Assembly: GCA_003024985.2 (NCBI GenBank)
Contig: PXIH01S0000847.1
Source of the DNA: Euperipatoides rowelli
Lineage: Eukaryota; Onychophora; Udeonychophora; Euonychophora; Peripatopsidae
Direction: 5' to 3' (one strand)
DNA length: 13,894 bases
Part shown: positions 1-8,256 of the stretch, one piece after another
How the letters are laid out: each line of letters opens with the position of its first letter
Position numbering within the stretch: position 1 is the first letter of the stretch
Position numbers and translations under genes: made by a program
The notes under the pieces: model-generated
Database searches by the model: none
Seen by the model: the letters and a program-made list of their open reading frames with translations, nothing else
Told to the model about the DNA's origin: nothing

Positions 1-624
1 TTTAATAGGCTAGTGACTATTTTCTTTCAAGACAAAATTGCACAGTTTATGACAGCTAAACAATGACCTAGAAAAATAATATTTTAAGAGCATTGTTTTG
101 CAATCAGCAGAAGATTGAAAATTTTAATAAAATTATAAATGGTCATAAATCAAACAATTTGAAACAAAAGCAGGTTTTAATAAAAAAGTCTTCTTAATTT
201 ATTTTGAAATAAATNAAAATATGAACAAGTTTTCTTACTTAGTTACGGGACTAGATACAACACTCAATTTGTGCAAACTGATTTTGTAAACTTTGATCAT
301 AAAAAAATGAATCGCAATTTTTTGCCAGTGATAATGCCTCTTGGGTGGCATTTACGAAATATGGCGGCAAAAGCCACCAATGCCACGGTGAGTGTCGAAC
401 GCTGCCTTTACTTTCGTCCCAGCCAGCCAACCAACACAAACAACGAAAGTCAGCACTTACTAGTAACAACGTTAATAGAACCCACATTCTTTGCCAAAGT
501 CCCATCCATGTTCATGGATGGGACCAGAACAACAAGTCCAAGATACATAAAAGAAAGCAGCAAACCATCCTTAACTGCCAACACATATGTTCAACATATC
601 ACCATACTTTGCCAAACCATTGCA
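1..624. other. No recognisable gene; AT-rich flank with a perfect hairpin
   Basis: Positions 1-250 are very AT-rich with no coding signal. Positions 251-624 are less AT-rich and hold open frames on both strands, the longest being 84 codons on minus (251-505) and 130 codons on plus (271-663). I cannot match either to a family. They overlap each other and show no motif, so I do not call them genes. The stretch lies just 3' of the Gag-like copy at 625-1650 and may be the remaining 3' part of that element. A perfect inverted repeat lies at 499-524 and is listed separately. Confidence 0.5.
499..524. repeat. Perfect 12-bp inverted repeat with 2-nt loop
   Basis: The arms GTCCCATCCATG (499-510) and CATGGATGGGAC (513-524) are exact reverse complements around TT. 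The arms are far richer in G and C than the surrounding DNA. It could form a hairpin in RNA or a cruciform in DNA. No function is assigned. It lies about 100 bp beyond the 3' end of the Gag-like pseudogene. Confidence 0.85.
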
Positions 625-1650
625 TCAAGTCTTGTCCGCATTAATAGAAGCTCCTGGGGATGAAACACTAAGCTGACCACTCAACCACTCCAATTGCTCC
701 TGACTCAAATTTAACAGCACCACAGCTTGCTTCAACAACTTAAATCTTTTATTCTGATCACTTGTAGCATCAAATATGTAAGTACTCTCTCGCTTGGTAT
801 CACCTAAAACCTCCAACTTGCCAGCAGATTGACCAAAAACATCATTTATAGCTGCCTGCACAACATCATCCTCAACAACCTTGACCACCTCCTGTAATAA
901 TGAAGTGCTTTCCATATTTGAATCAAAACTGACATCCCTCAACAGCGCATGCTTGTATGGAGACCTGCAGGAATGATTACTACTAACATGCTCCCTACAC
1001 CTGCCACACCACTGATAAACAAGAGGCAGCCGCATAAGTATCCTTTTTACATCGGAAACAAATCTGCTTTCTCAACCTAGATTGAAGCCACGAAGACCAC
1101 TTTTAGACTCAATGGCGTATGGCAACCCATCAATCTCAGTCTGATCATTCATTGCAAACGTAATGAAAACTGGNGTCNTGCTAATGGTCTTGTTTTCACT
1201 AATAGGAATANGTGAGNGTTTTAATNTCAAAACCTCACCATAANGNCTTAAGATATCCGCTANTTCCTTGGCAACAACTTTGGCAGGCATCCATAGTACC
1301 TTCAAATCTATAATGTTCAAAGAAGGCAACGAACCAGCATATACAACGTAGTAATTGCCCAATCTGGTAAAGCCTTTACAAAAAGCATCCAAATCTTGGG
1401 CAGGCTCAAAGTCAATAAAATTGTAATATGAATTATCCAACTTACTAAATTCTGCCAAAGCGTCAGTCATCTCCATTCCATCCAAAATGTCTATCAGCAG
1501 GATAAATTGAAAATGCTGGGCCTTATACTGTTCATCTACCACTACAAACACGGTCAAAGTCTCGTCCGCCAACGAAGCATATCGTCGAAAATTAAAAACT
1601 AAATTTTCCTTAGAATTGCCTGGCATAGGTTGTGATAATGAGGTAGCCAT
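625..1650 (-). pseudogene. Gag/ORF1-like protein, copy 1 (RRM-like region plus zinc knuckles)
   Basis: I do not recognise a named family. The chosen start is the ATG at 1648-1650 in a GGCCATGGC context. The frame is open upstream to 1788, but that part is hydrophobic and has no counterpart in copy 2. The N-terminal half shares the LAEFSKLD block and a following pattern W-x-P...YG-x-V-x-x-LK with copy 2. This resembles the RRM fold of LINE ORF1/Gag proteins. A TGA at 1072-1074 interrupts the main frame, but the break is local. The first zinc knuckle (1019-1060) lies in another frame and carries Tyr where CCHC has His. The second Cys/His cluster (967-1008, CGRCREHVSSNHSC) is back in the main frame with irregular spacing. 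The tail (625-960) is acidic and unrecognised. Nine N bases lie within 1174-1263. The likely role, by analogy only, is nucleic-acid binding in a retrotransposon particle. No polymerase follows. Confidence 0.62.
1019..1060 (-). other. Degenerate CCHC zinc knuckle, copy 1, His replaced by Tyr
   Basis: In the frame shifted relative to the flanking coding parts, the 14 codons read C-F-R-C-K-K-D-T-Y-A-A-A-S-C. Spacing is exactly C-x2-C-x4-(H)-x4-C, and the His codon is TAT. It aligns with the intact knuckle of copy 2 at 3054-3095 (C-F-K-C...H...C), which supports common descent. A knuckle of this type normally binds zinc and single-stranded nucleic acid; losing the His would weaken zinc binding. 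Confidence 0.7.
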
Positions 1651-2683
1651 GGCCAATACAAAGCTTATATTGATTCCAAATAACAAAACAGATAGCGGTA
1701 AGCAATAGAACAAGATAACGTTACCCATCGGTAGGCATATCAAACTGCAGGGCACAAATGTAATAAAGTTTCTCAAACTCCTATACACTATTATTACGCA
1801 GCAAAGTAAAGAAAAATAGTCTCACCAAGATACAGTAGACTAGGAAAACCATTAAATGAAACTCATTTTTGCAACACCATATTAAACCTATAACTCCATT
1901 AACCAGAGAGCTCCCAGAAACATGACTAGTCGTGCCAAGCCTCATGGGAGAAGTGGAACACCAATTCTTATGAATATTAACATGTGATTATTTTATTATT
2001 ATTCGCAAACTATAATTGGTTAATTGGCTAGAACTAGTACAAAATGTTATATTTTGTGATTATTGATTAGTTATAAATAACTAATAGCAATATCAATTTG
2101 CTCATTTATCAACAAATTTAATAATTTCTACCTTTTATTTGCCCCTTGAAGGGAAAGGTATTTAATCTGTAGCTGTTGAGCCATAATGCATTAAATATGC
2201 AGACTCAATAATCCCCTAATACCAGACAAAATTAAATAAAATCAATACACACAACAAATTTCTTAATTTAATTGAGGAAAAGCAAAAATTATAGAAATCA
2301 GCCATAATCTCTTCACATTAATATTATAATAAATGACAAGTAAAAAACAAAATATGAATAAACATAACAAAGATGCACTGAGAAGAAAAAAACTAATCTA
2401 ACCAAACCAATAATCATTTTACATGTTAACATGAAACTTCCAAGTAAAACTAATAGAGCACAATGGCTAGTTAGAAAACCGTTTCCCAAAATAGATATGC
2501 CATTTAACACAAAATAAAAATAAAAAATAAAACCATTCACTATAAACTTTTCTTTCTTTCTTTGACCAAAACTATCCATTATTCTAATTAATGAAATAGT
2601 TTGCACAGTCTCTTCTTCGTCAAGTAAAGCAGGCAAAGATTGTGTAGCTTTTCATCTATGGAAACAAAACCATATCATTAAAA
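1651..2683. other. AT-rich spacer between the two Gag-like copies
   Basis: The stretch 1651-1950 is probably untranslated sequence upstream of copy 1. From about 1950 to 2683 the DNA is mostly A and T with many short homopolymer runs. One minus-strand open frame (2313-2636) predicts a very hydrophobic, Phe-rich product, which is what random AT-rich DNA tends to give. It shows no motif and I do not call it a gene. I see no tRNA, no long repeat and no terminal inverted repeat here. Confidence 0.5.
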
Positions 2684-3663
2684 TCACATTTTAATTTTTT
2701 TTGAATGATGATGAAAATCACTTCTATTATTATCAGAATAATCTAGAGAAGATTGCACACATTCCAATTGAATGTTAGGAGAGAATCCTGATTGAATTGA
2801 ATCTTGAACTACACACATACCAGATAAGGATGACACTTTTGGCACATTATCTAAAGATAACTCTTAAGTGGAAATTAACTCATTATTTTGCTCTATCAAA
2901 GTATTTGGTATAGTAGTTTCTAAAGACACTACCGATGACACTGTAGATGAAATTTTATCTATAGAATGTAAAAGGTATTCTTATAGGGAGCATGACCAAT
3001 CGACCATGCTCAGGCAACTGATACGTGGACCATCTTCTACACCTTCTATATCTACAATCTCGAATATTATGGTCACCACTTTGGCATTTAAAGCAAAGTT
3101 GGGCATGATTTTTAATTTGTAATCAACCTTTAAGTCATTTATTTGCCATATTTAATTTATTCAAAACATGAAGATCAATGGAATCATTTACAGCTAATGT
3201 TATATGTAAAATGGTAGTGGTGAAAGGCTTTGTCTGATTTACTTTAATTTTTGTAGACTTTAATGTTATTACAGATCCATATTGATTTAGTAATTGCTCT
3301 ATTTCCTTCATAGCAAGTCTAATAGGCGTCCATAATAATGTCATGTTTATGATATTAAAATTTGGTAAAGCACTAGTGTAAATTACATTAAATATATTAT
3401 GCTTGGTAAAATTTTCGTAGAATTTCTTCATGGCTTCAGGTGAATCAAAAGCAATAAAGTTATAAGTAGGGTAGTCGAGCTTACTGAATTCAGCTAAATT
3501 ATCCAATATTTCCAAATCTTCTAAAACTAGTATTAGTTTATCCAAAGGAAATATATCTACAGTCTACTATGACGATGTTAGCCATCTCATTAACTAGAGA
3601 GAAATATCTCCAAAAATTGTTTATTATATTCTCTTTTTCTTCTGTGTCCTGATTTTCCACCAT
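2684..3663 (-). pseudogene. Gag/ORF1-like protein, copy 2 (RRM-like region plus CCHC knuckle)
   Basis: This is a paralogue of the pseudogene at 625-1650, same strand and domain order. The start is the ATG at 3661-3663, followed by a short Glu-rich stretch and a block (FWRYFSLVNE) that aligns with FRRYASLADE in copy 1. A frameshift near 3545-3556 separates this from the main block (3135-3545), which carries LAEFSKLD, LLWTP and QYGSVITLK. Two in-frame TGA codons lie between 3110 and 3140. An intact knuckle follows at 3054-3095. After another frame change, a Ser- and acid-rich tail (2684-2980) runs about 99 codons with one TAA at 2864-2866 and ends in a short basic patch, KKIK. Identity to copy 1 is moderate by eye in the core and not seen in the tail, so the two are old relatives and not a recent duplication. 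Function is unknown; RNA-binding Gag is inferred. Confidence 0.62.
3054..3095 (-). other. Intact CCHC zinc knuckle, copy 2
   Basis: The 14 codons read C-F-K-C-Q-S-G-D-H-N-I-R-D-C, an exact C-x2-C-x4-H-x4-C retroviral-type knuckle. Motifs of this kind occur in Gag proteins, LINE ORF1 proteins and some cellular RNA-binding proteins. A Cys/Arg-rich stretch follows (CRYRRCRR), which may be the remains of a second knuckle as in copy 1. Confidence 0.85.
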
Positions 3664-3928
3664 ATTATAACACAATTAACCACTAACAAGCCACAAAGAA
3701 TTTTTATCTCCACATGAGCTCTGAATATGCCAACGTTAAAGTAATACACAGTTAACCAGTTAACGTAATGGAAATCAAATAATGTGTACAATTAAGACAA
3801 CTTAAATTGATATGTTATTTATTCCTTAATATGTTTTTCCTCACCAAAAAATACTACTCACATACTTAATAATTATCATAATTACACCAATTTGTCATAA
3901 AATACAAATTTGTCAGAAAAGAAAACCC
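3664..3928. other. AT-rich spacer upstream of Gag-like copy 2
   Basis: This stretch lies between the end of the hAT remnant and the start codon of the Gag-like copy. I see no open frame of note and no repeat. It probably holds untranslated leader sequence of the Gag-like element and the old 3' flank of the hAT element, but I could not find the border or a terminal inverted repeat. A short imperfect palindrome (TCCCAC...GTGGGA) lies just beyond it, near 3934-3952. Confidence 0.4.
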
Positions 3929-4551
3929 CTAGGTCCCACCATTTTGTGGGAGCATCATGGGAATAGAAATGGTATGTTTGGCAAAGAATGCCATATCCTG
4001 AAATTTCTTAATTAATGACTTAATGATGTCAATTATAAAGGCAGTACGATTTCTAAAAATTTATTTGCCTTCATTTGTATTAAAATAACAATAATCATCA
4101 GCTTCTTCAAAATTCATTGAATGAAGTTCCAAGAAATTTAACAATTCCTGTTTACCACGATCAAAGGATTTTATATATTTTTTTTTTTCAAATAATGCAG
4201 CATCAGGAATATTGAGATATTTCATGATCAGTTCTAAAAATGTTTGTCTAGTATACTTTGTATTTGATTATAGAATTCAAGTATTGCTGATTTGCTTTTG
4301 CAATGTTTTATTAATTTCTGAGAACAGTGGCATCTGATCTCTCAGAAAGTATAAATAAACAGTAAATTTGTAATCAATAACTTTCTCATATAATTTCCTA
4401 CATTGTTCTTTCATGTATGATTTGCCATTAAGCATTTCAGTTTCAAAATAAGTAATTAAATTTTTATGGAGTGTAGTGAGTCTCACAACACTACCATTAA
4501 AACTCAGCCGTCTAATTTGGTGATGTTTTATAATCTTGTCATGTTCTAAGT
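3929..4551 (-). pseudogene. hAT-like transposase, C-terminal half (3' piece)
   Basis: hAT transposases are DDE-type enzymes that cut and paste DNA transposons. The piece opens with RRLSFNGSVVRL (RRLSFNGS at 4490-4513), matching the R-W-L-S signature that many hAT proteins carry downstream of the second catalytic Asp region; the Trp codon reads CGG (Arg) here. The open stretch 4277-4486 continues with the pattern typical of these proteins, including YLYFLRDQMPLF. After a stop at 4277-4279 a shifted frame gives about 60 codons (roughly 4055-4250) with LNIPDAALFEKKK and an acidic run. A further shift gives a Lys/Ile-rich stretch ending at a TAG at 3929-3931. The counterpart upstream is at 7700-8013, with the LINE between. 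I saw no terminal inverted repeat. The hAT assignment rests on pattern memory, not on a search. Confidence 0.55.
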
Positions 4552-4553
4552 CA

Positions 4554-4660
4554 TTTGAATTTGAAATTTATTTACATAGACTTTTACACGCATTGGATAC
4601 GTCAAACAATAAAAGAAAAACACAAGAAAGAAAGAAAAAAAAGAAAACAAACAAAAAAAA
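4554..4660 (-). other. LINE 3' UTR end: repetitive tail and pyrimidine tract
   Basis: On the element strand, a T/C-rich run (4608-4660) is followed by AATAAA-like sequence (4566-4572) and a short imperfect tail built from AAATTCAAAT-like units. Several LINE clades end in short tandem repeats in place of poly(A), and the coding traces on the far side switch at once to hAT. These two facts set the element border here. Confidence 0.5.
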
Positions 4661-4749
4661 TGTCATTTACAAATTTCTACATAGCAAAAAAACTCTTCTA
4701 AACTAACAAGGATTTATTAAAAAAAAATTTAACTCCANATNATGATTAC

Positions 4750-6170
4750 TCACCCAAATATTACATCTTGTAAATTATTAGGGAGTTTATTAATAAATCT
4801 ATATCCAGAAATATTAGACTCTTTCTTAAAAAGTTCCAGATGATGAAAAGGAACATTTGGGGTCCTATTTTCTTCTGGTGTCAAAAATATTTAACAGACA
4901 TAATGCATTCATAAATATATAAAGAAAACAGAGACATCATGCCCAGAGATATAAAAATCTCTCTGCATGAATCCCTTGATCCTAGTTTTGCAATGTATCT
5001 AATTGCTCTTTTTTGTAAAGTAAACAATCTGTTTAGATATTTCTTAGAGGCACCTCCCCAAATATGAATGCAATAGTGCAAATGAGGGTATATAAGACAT
5101 AATATGTAGTTTTGACGATATTAATGTTAACATTTCTAGATAGTTTTCTCAGAACAAATAAGCCTGAACTGACACGCTTACAGACCATATCAATATGTTC
5201 ATCCCACAAAAGAAATTTGTCCACAATTACACCAAGAAATTTAGTGCTCTGTATTTCTCCAATAGAATTGTCAGACAAACATACATTTAAACTATCTTTA
5301 GATAGATTTCTGATTGTTTTGAAATGAATATAATTTGTTTTTTCAATGTTAAATGATAGATTTGTATTACTTAAGTAATCAATCATTTGTTTCAAGTTTG
5401 AAAATATATTTAGTTTGAATTCTCCAATGGAGTTTCCACAACATATCAAAGCAGTATAATCTGCATATACAGTAGATTCACAATTCAGGAAATCCAGAAG
5501 GTGATTTATGTAGATCAAAAACTATAGGGGACCTAAAATTGATCCTTGAGGAACCCCATATTTGATATCTTTCCAGCCTGACATGTGCACCCTCAACATG
5601 TTCTCAGATTTAAAAACCAACTAAGATTTGAGTTAAACCAACTATAAGAACAACCCCTAACACCTGTTGAATATAATTTATATAATAGGATCTCATATAG
5701 TCAACACAATCAAAAGTTTTTGATTGGTCCGTAAGTACACCAGCAGCACATTTTCCCATATCTATAGCTTGATAAACATAATGTAAAAATCTTGCAACAG
5801 CAGTGCCTGTAGATCTACCCTTTCTAAATCCATTTTGATTTACAGTCAAGAAGCGAATATTTTCTAAGAAAGTTGAAATATGTTTTAACATTACAAGTTC
5901 AAATATTTTAGCTAGACAGGATATAATAGTAATAGGTCTGTAGGATTCAACCTGATTTTTATCCCTCTTCTTAAAAACAGGTATAACTTTACTAGATTTT
6001 AGTTTATCTGGAAAAATTCCCTCTTTCATTGATTTATTATATTTTCCAGTGGGGCAAGCAGGTATAGAGCACATTTCTTTAGTATGACTGAGGAAATGCC
6101 ATCAATACCTGTTGATTTTTGATTTTTTTTAATTTAATACTTCCTTCGTTAATTTCAAATTTTGTGTGAC
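4750..6170 (-). pseudogene. LINE reverse transcriptase with C-terminal tail
   Basis: This polymerase would copy element RNA at a nicked target. Blocks appear in order but in different frames. STGIDGIS lies near 6100. VIPVFKKRD, YRPITIISCLAKIFE and GFRKGRSTGTAVARF lie within 5750-5990. LTDQSKTFDCVDY (FDCVDY at 5697-5714) holds the first catalytic Asp. GVPQGSILGPL (5525-5557) is followed directly by a TAG at 5522-5524. The active-site box at 5456-5467 reads YADY, so its second Asp is replaced by Tyr. KFLGVIVDKFLLWDEHI follows. The tail (4881-5081) has the RLFTLQKRAIRYI and GSRDSCRE blocks, and a last block with HHLELFKK and NKLPNNL ends at the TGA at 4750-4752. Frameshifts lie near 6050, 5695, 5620 and 5060. 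The copy is non-functional. Confidence 0.88.
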
Positions 6171-6175
6171 GTAGA

Positions 6176-6600
6176 TCAGGAAAAGAGATTTATCACTTTG
6201 TACAGATTTAGAACCACACTTAGTGGCATTATTTTTTTAGTCAGAGACTCTACAACGTCAATATAATAATTATTGAAAATCTCACTAACCAAAGAAGAAT
6301 CTGATACTGTTTTTCCTTTGTGAATCAGTGTGATGTTCTCATGTTTCCTAAGCCCCATTCTACCTCTTGCTCCATTTATAATCTTCCAAGAGTCTTTAGT
6401 GATATTATCTGAATTGGTTAACAAAGAATCAATGCTATTCTGTTTGGCTTTTACTATCATTTTCTTGTATACACATTTTATTATCCTATACTGGTCATCA
6501 AATAGCTTAATTCCAGTGTCTCTATATAATTCATAATAAAATTTTAAATCCTCTCTTGCCCTGATCACCTCTTTTGTAATCCAGGTCTTATTTTTACCAG
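6176..6600 (-). pseudogene. LINE ORF2 linker between endonuclease and reverse transcriptase
   Basis: The open stretch 6176-6568 encodes the conserved spacer of this LINE group: a WITKEVIRAREDLKFYY-like start (the W-I-T-K part is just upstream of 6568), YRIIKCVYKKMIVKAK, then DSWKIINGARGR, and SEIFNNYY before the polymerase. Known relatives use a similar W-I-T...R-x-K...W-x-I-I pattern at this place. It is basic and probably helps bind nucleic acid, but its exact role is not established. It fits the endonuclease to its 5' side and the polymerase to its 3' side. Confidence 0.75.
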
Positions 6601-6784
6601 TAAATTTGCTGATTTCTTTACTATAGGGCAGGATACATTGTAATAGTACCCAAATTTACCATTAGTATCATTTTTACTAATAACTTCTTTTACATAAAAT
6701 GATTAATATTGTTTTCTGAAAATACATTTCAAATACAATCTCTAAAGTATATCCGATTTAACCTGAATAGGAATATACATCACT

Positions 6785-7690
6785 TGAGCAAAGTGATCTG
6801 ATAGAAGGCCATCAACTATATCAACAAGATAATGTAATTACATATATTAGTAATAATAATTATTATTAGGGTTATTTATTCTCATACCAAAAACTTACAT
6901 TAATATATTTTAAGGATCTTGGCCTCGTAAGATGTAGATCCAAATTACAACTACATTTAAATACTATCACAAATAAAAGGAAAAAAATATACATGTATTC
7001 ATTTAAAAGTCTGATCATAGCAGGAATGACAATAATAGTTTCAGTTGTTTTTGTGACTTTAAAATATCATAATAAGATTTAACCTCACTATTATTCATAT
7101 TTGATATATCAATGTTAACATCTCCCCTAACAATCAATTGACTATCGTTCTTCAAAAGTAATTCTAAAATGCAACAAGTGATTCCTTAAAGAAGTCAAAG
7201 TTTTCACTGGAGGTCTTTATATTCCCACTACAATTAAAAGAGCAAAACTACACAGCCATTCAATGGCACACACTTCAAAATTTCTTTCACTATAGAACTT
7301 TTGTACTGACATAAGTAATCTAAATTGTTGACTCTTCAGTAAAAATTGCAACTCCACCACCCTTTGCAGAACAGGGTGCAATCAACTCCAGATTTTCAAG
7401 AGGAAAACTATACTTTAGAGAAGTATCACTTGAGTTAGGACTTTTTACCATAGATACGTCATCATTTCCAATCTCATCAAAACTATCCACATAGCAAGAT
7501 TCTATAGTAACAACTTCCAAAATAATACCATCAGCAGCAGGAGAAGAGATCAATTTGGAGTTCACATCAATTACAGAGCAAGCCCATCTACCAAGGCAAG
7601 GTTACAATATGGTTCCAATTTAGCCTACAATTTAAATTATTGTAATCATCATCAGTACAAAATTTTGAAAACATAGAATTGATTTCAGCA
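6785..7690 (-). pseudogene. LINE APE-type endonuclease, heavily decayed
   Basis: This domain would nick the target DNA to prime reverse transcription. Blocks are seen in order on the minus strand. KGGGVAIF (from 7364 downward; KGGG at 7353-7364) fits the K-G-G-G-V block. G-I-stop-R-P-P lies at 7208-7225, where the Tyr of the usual I-Y-R-P-P block is a TAA (7217-7219). GDVNID (about 7105-7125) matches the G-D-F-N catalytic block. LSDHFAQVM, with SDH at 6793-6801, is the final S-D-H block. These are spread over three frames. The N-terminal part with the early Asn and Glu residues (7320-7690) is hard to match and may carry a deletion. A stretch before it (about 7600-7690, FSKFCTDDDYNNLNC) resembles the leader of related proteins, but that match is weak. 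Confidence 0.75.
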
Positions 7691-7699
7691 TTCATCAAT

Positions 7700-8013
7700 A
7701 AAAAGACACAAAATCACATGTTAAAGGTGTACTACATTAAAGATATAACAAAAGTCTGTTATATCTTTGATGGTATTTTCAACAAATGTGGACATATTGT
7801 GTTGCCCATCTTTAATTGCAAGGATGAATCTATGAGTCATAAAATGTTGATCAATAATTAGCTGCAACACCATTTCTTTGTGGACAGATGAACACTAGCT
7901 CCATCTGAAGTTATATTAATGTATATTTCTTTGGACAAATTATACTTATCAATTAAAACTTTTTTTTACAACATTAAAAATGTTTTCTAGTCCTTATGCC
8001 AGAGGCCTAAAAA
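7700..8013 (-). pseudogene. hAT-like transposase, central part (5' piece)
   Basis: A short block with LENIFNVVKK leads to YNLSKEIYINITSDGASV (SDGAS at 7894-7908). This matches the region of hAT proteins around the second catalytic Asp in the S/T-D-G-A block. A frameshift follows, then RNGVAA (NGVAA at 7860-7874), the usual N-G-V block. The frame changes again to THRFILAIKD (HRFILAIKD at 7808-7834), matching the H-R-L-x-L-A-x-K-D block. It ends near 7730 with ITDFCYIF. The next expected block, R-W-L-S, is found at 4490-4513 across the LINE. The N-terminal BED finger and dimerisation parts are absent; the probable Gypsy LTR begins at 8014. Individual motifs are short, but their order and spacing make the hAT call reasonable. 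Confidence 0.6.
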
Positions 8014-8216
8014 TGTAATTTTAGTGTTATATTTGTTTAACAGCGATTACTAAATATAGAACATATACATAATGCAACATATGCAACACAACATGAGTTA
8101 GAGCTCAAGAGATGGAGAGCGGGAACTGACTAGCCTTGATCTGGCTACCAAAGCCAAGAGCCATCTGGTGAGATTTATTAGAGTTAATAAGATGGCTAAT
8201 CAAGCCATACATAACA
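8014..8216 (-). repeat. Probable 3' LTR of the Gypsy-like element
   Basis: On the element strand this 203-bp stretch begins TGTTATGTATGG and ends TTACA, giving the TG...CA ends of LTRs with a 3-bp inverted TGT/ACA. It lies about 260 bp after the pol stop codon, is less AT-rich than its surroundings, and is bordered on the far side by unrelated hAT coding traces. I cannot find a second copy in the window, so the borders come from end motifs and context only. A purine-rich run (8217-8232 on minus) just before it could be the polypurine tract. No target-site duplication can be tested because the other LTR is missing. Confidence 0.5.
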
Positions 8217-8237
8217 TGTCCCTGTTTTTTTCAGGGA
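8217..8237 (-). other. Candidate polypurine tract within a short hairpin
   Basis: The element strand reads a run of seven A flanked by CCCTG/CAGGG. The arms (8219-8224 and 8232-8237) are exact 6-bp complements around a seven-base loop. A purine-rich tract directly before the 3' LTR normally primes plus-strand DNA synthesis. The call depends on the LTR border being right. Confidence 0.4.
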
Positions 8238-8256
8238 ACAGTAGGCTACATTAATA

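Larger units (their letters stand above)
4552..7690 (-). mobile_element. Decayed APE-type LINE (non-LTR retrotransposon), ORF2 region
   Basis: The element carries endonuclease, linker, reverse transcriptase and a conserved C-terminal tail in the usual ORF2 order. The overall pattern fits the Jockey/CR1-like group common in arthropods; the exact clade is not decided. The 3' end is placed near 4552, where a short TTTGAA-type repetitive tail (4554-4570) meets hAT coding sequence. A pyrimidine-rich run on the element strand (4608-4660) lies in its 3' UTR. The 5' border is uncertain, between about 7560 and 7720; no ORF1 is attached, so the copy is probably 5'-truncated. The insertion splits a hAT transposase gene. 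I could not identify target-site duplications. Confidence 0.82.

Noticed and set aside
590-625. Minus-strand CNGLAKYGDML just past the end of Gag-like copy 1, recalling the W-N-x-N-G-L start of LINE endonucleases
   Set aside because: Only a few residues match, no other endonuclease block follows within 300 bp, and copy 2 has no clear equivalent.
271-663. Plus-strand open frame of 130 codons, with another of 99 codons in a second frame
   Set aside because: No recognisable motif, two overlapping frames of similar quality, and an opposing minus-strand frame over the same bases; probably chance.
1651-1788. Upstream extension of Gag-like copy 1 as a signal peptide
   Set aside because: The stretch is hydrophobic but is not matched in copy 2, and the ATG at 1650 has the better context; more likely untranslated leader.
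2313-2636. Minus-strand open frame predicting a hydrophobic, Phe-rich protein
   Set aside because: Composition is what AT-rich DNA gives on this strand, with no start context or family pattern; not a credible membrane protein.
2868-3122. Plus-strand open frame of 84 codons
   Set aside because: It is antisense to the Gag-like copy 2, whose zinc knuckle on the minus strand explains the region better.
3979-3992. TTTGGCAAAGAATG, also present on the opposite strand near 483-496
   Set aside because: A single 14-mer shared between two places in 14 kb of biased composition is expected by chance; flanks do not align.
7679-7861. Plus-strand open frame of 60 codons
   Set aside because: It is antisense to hAT blocks (HRFILAIKD) on the minus strand and has no motif.
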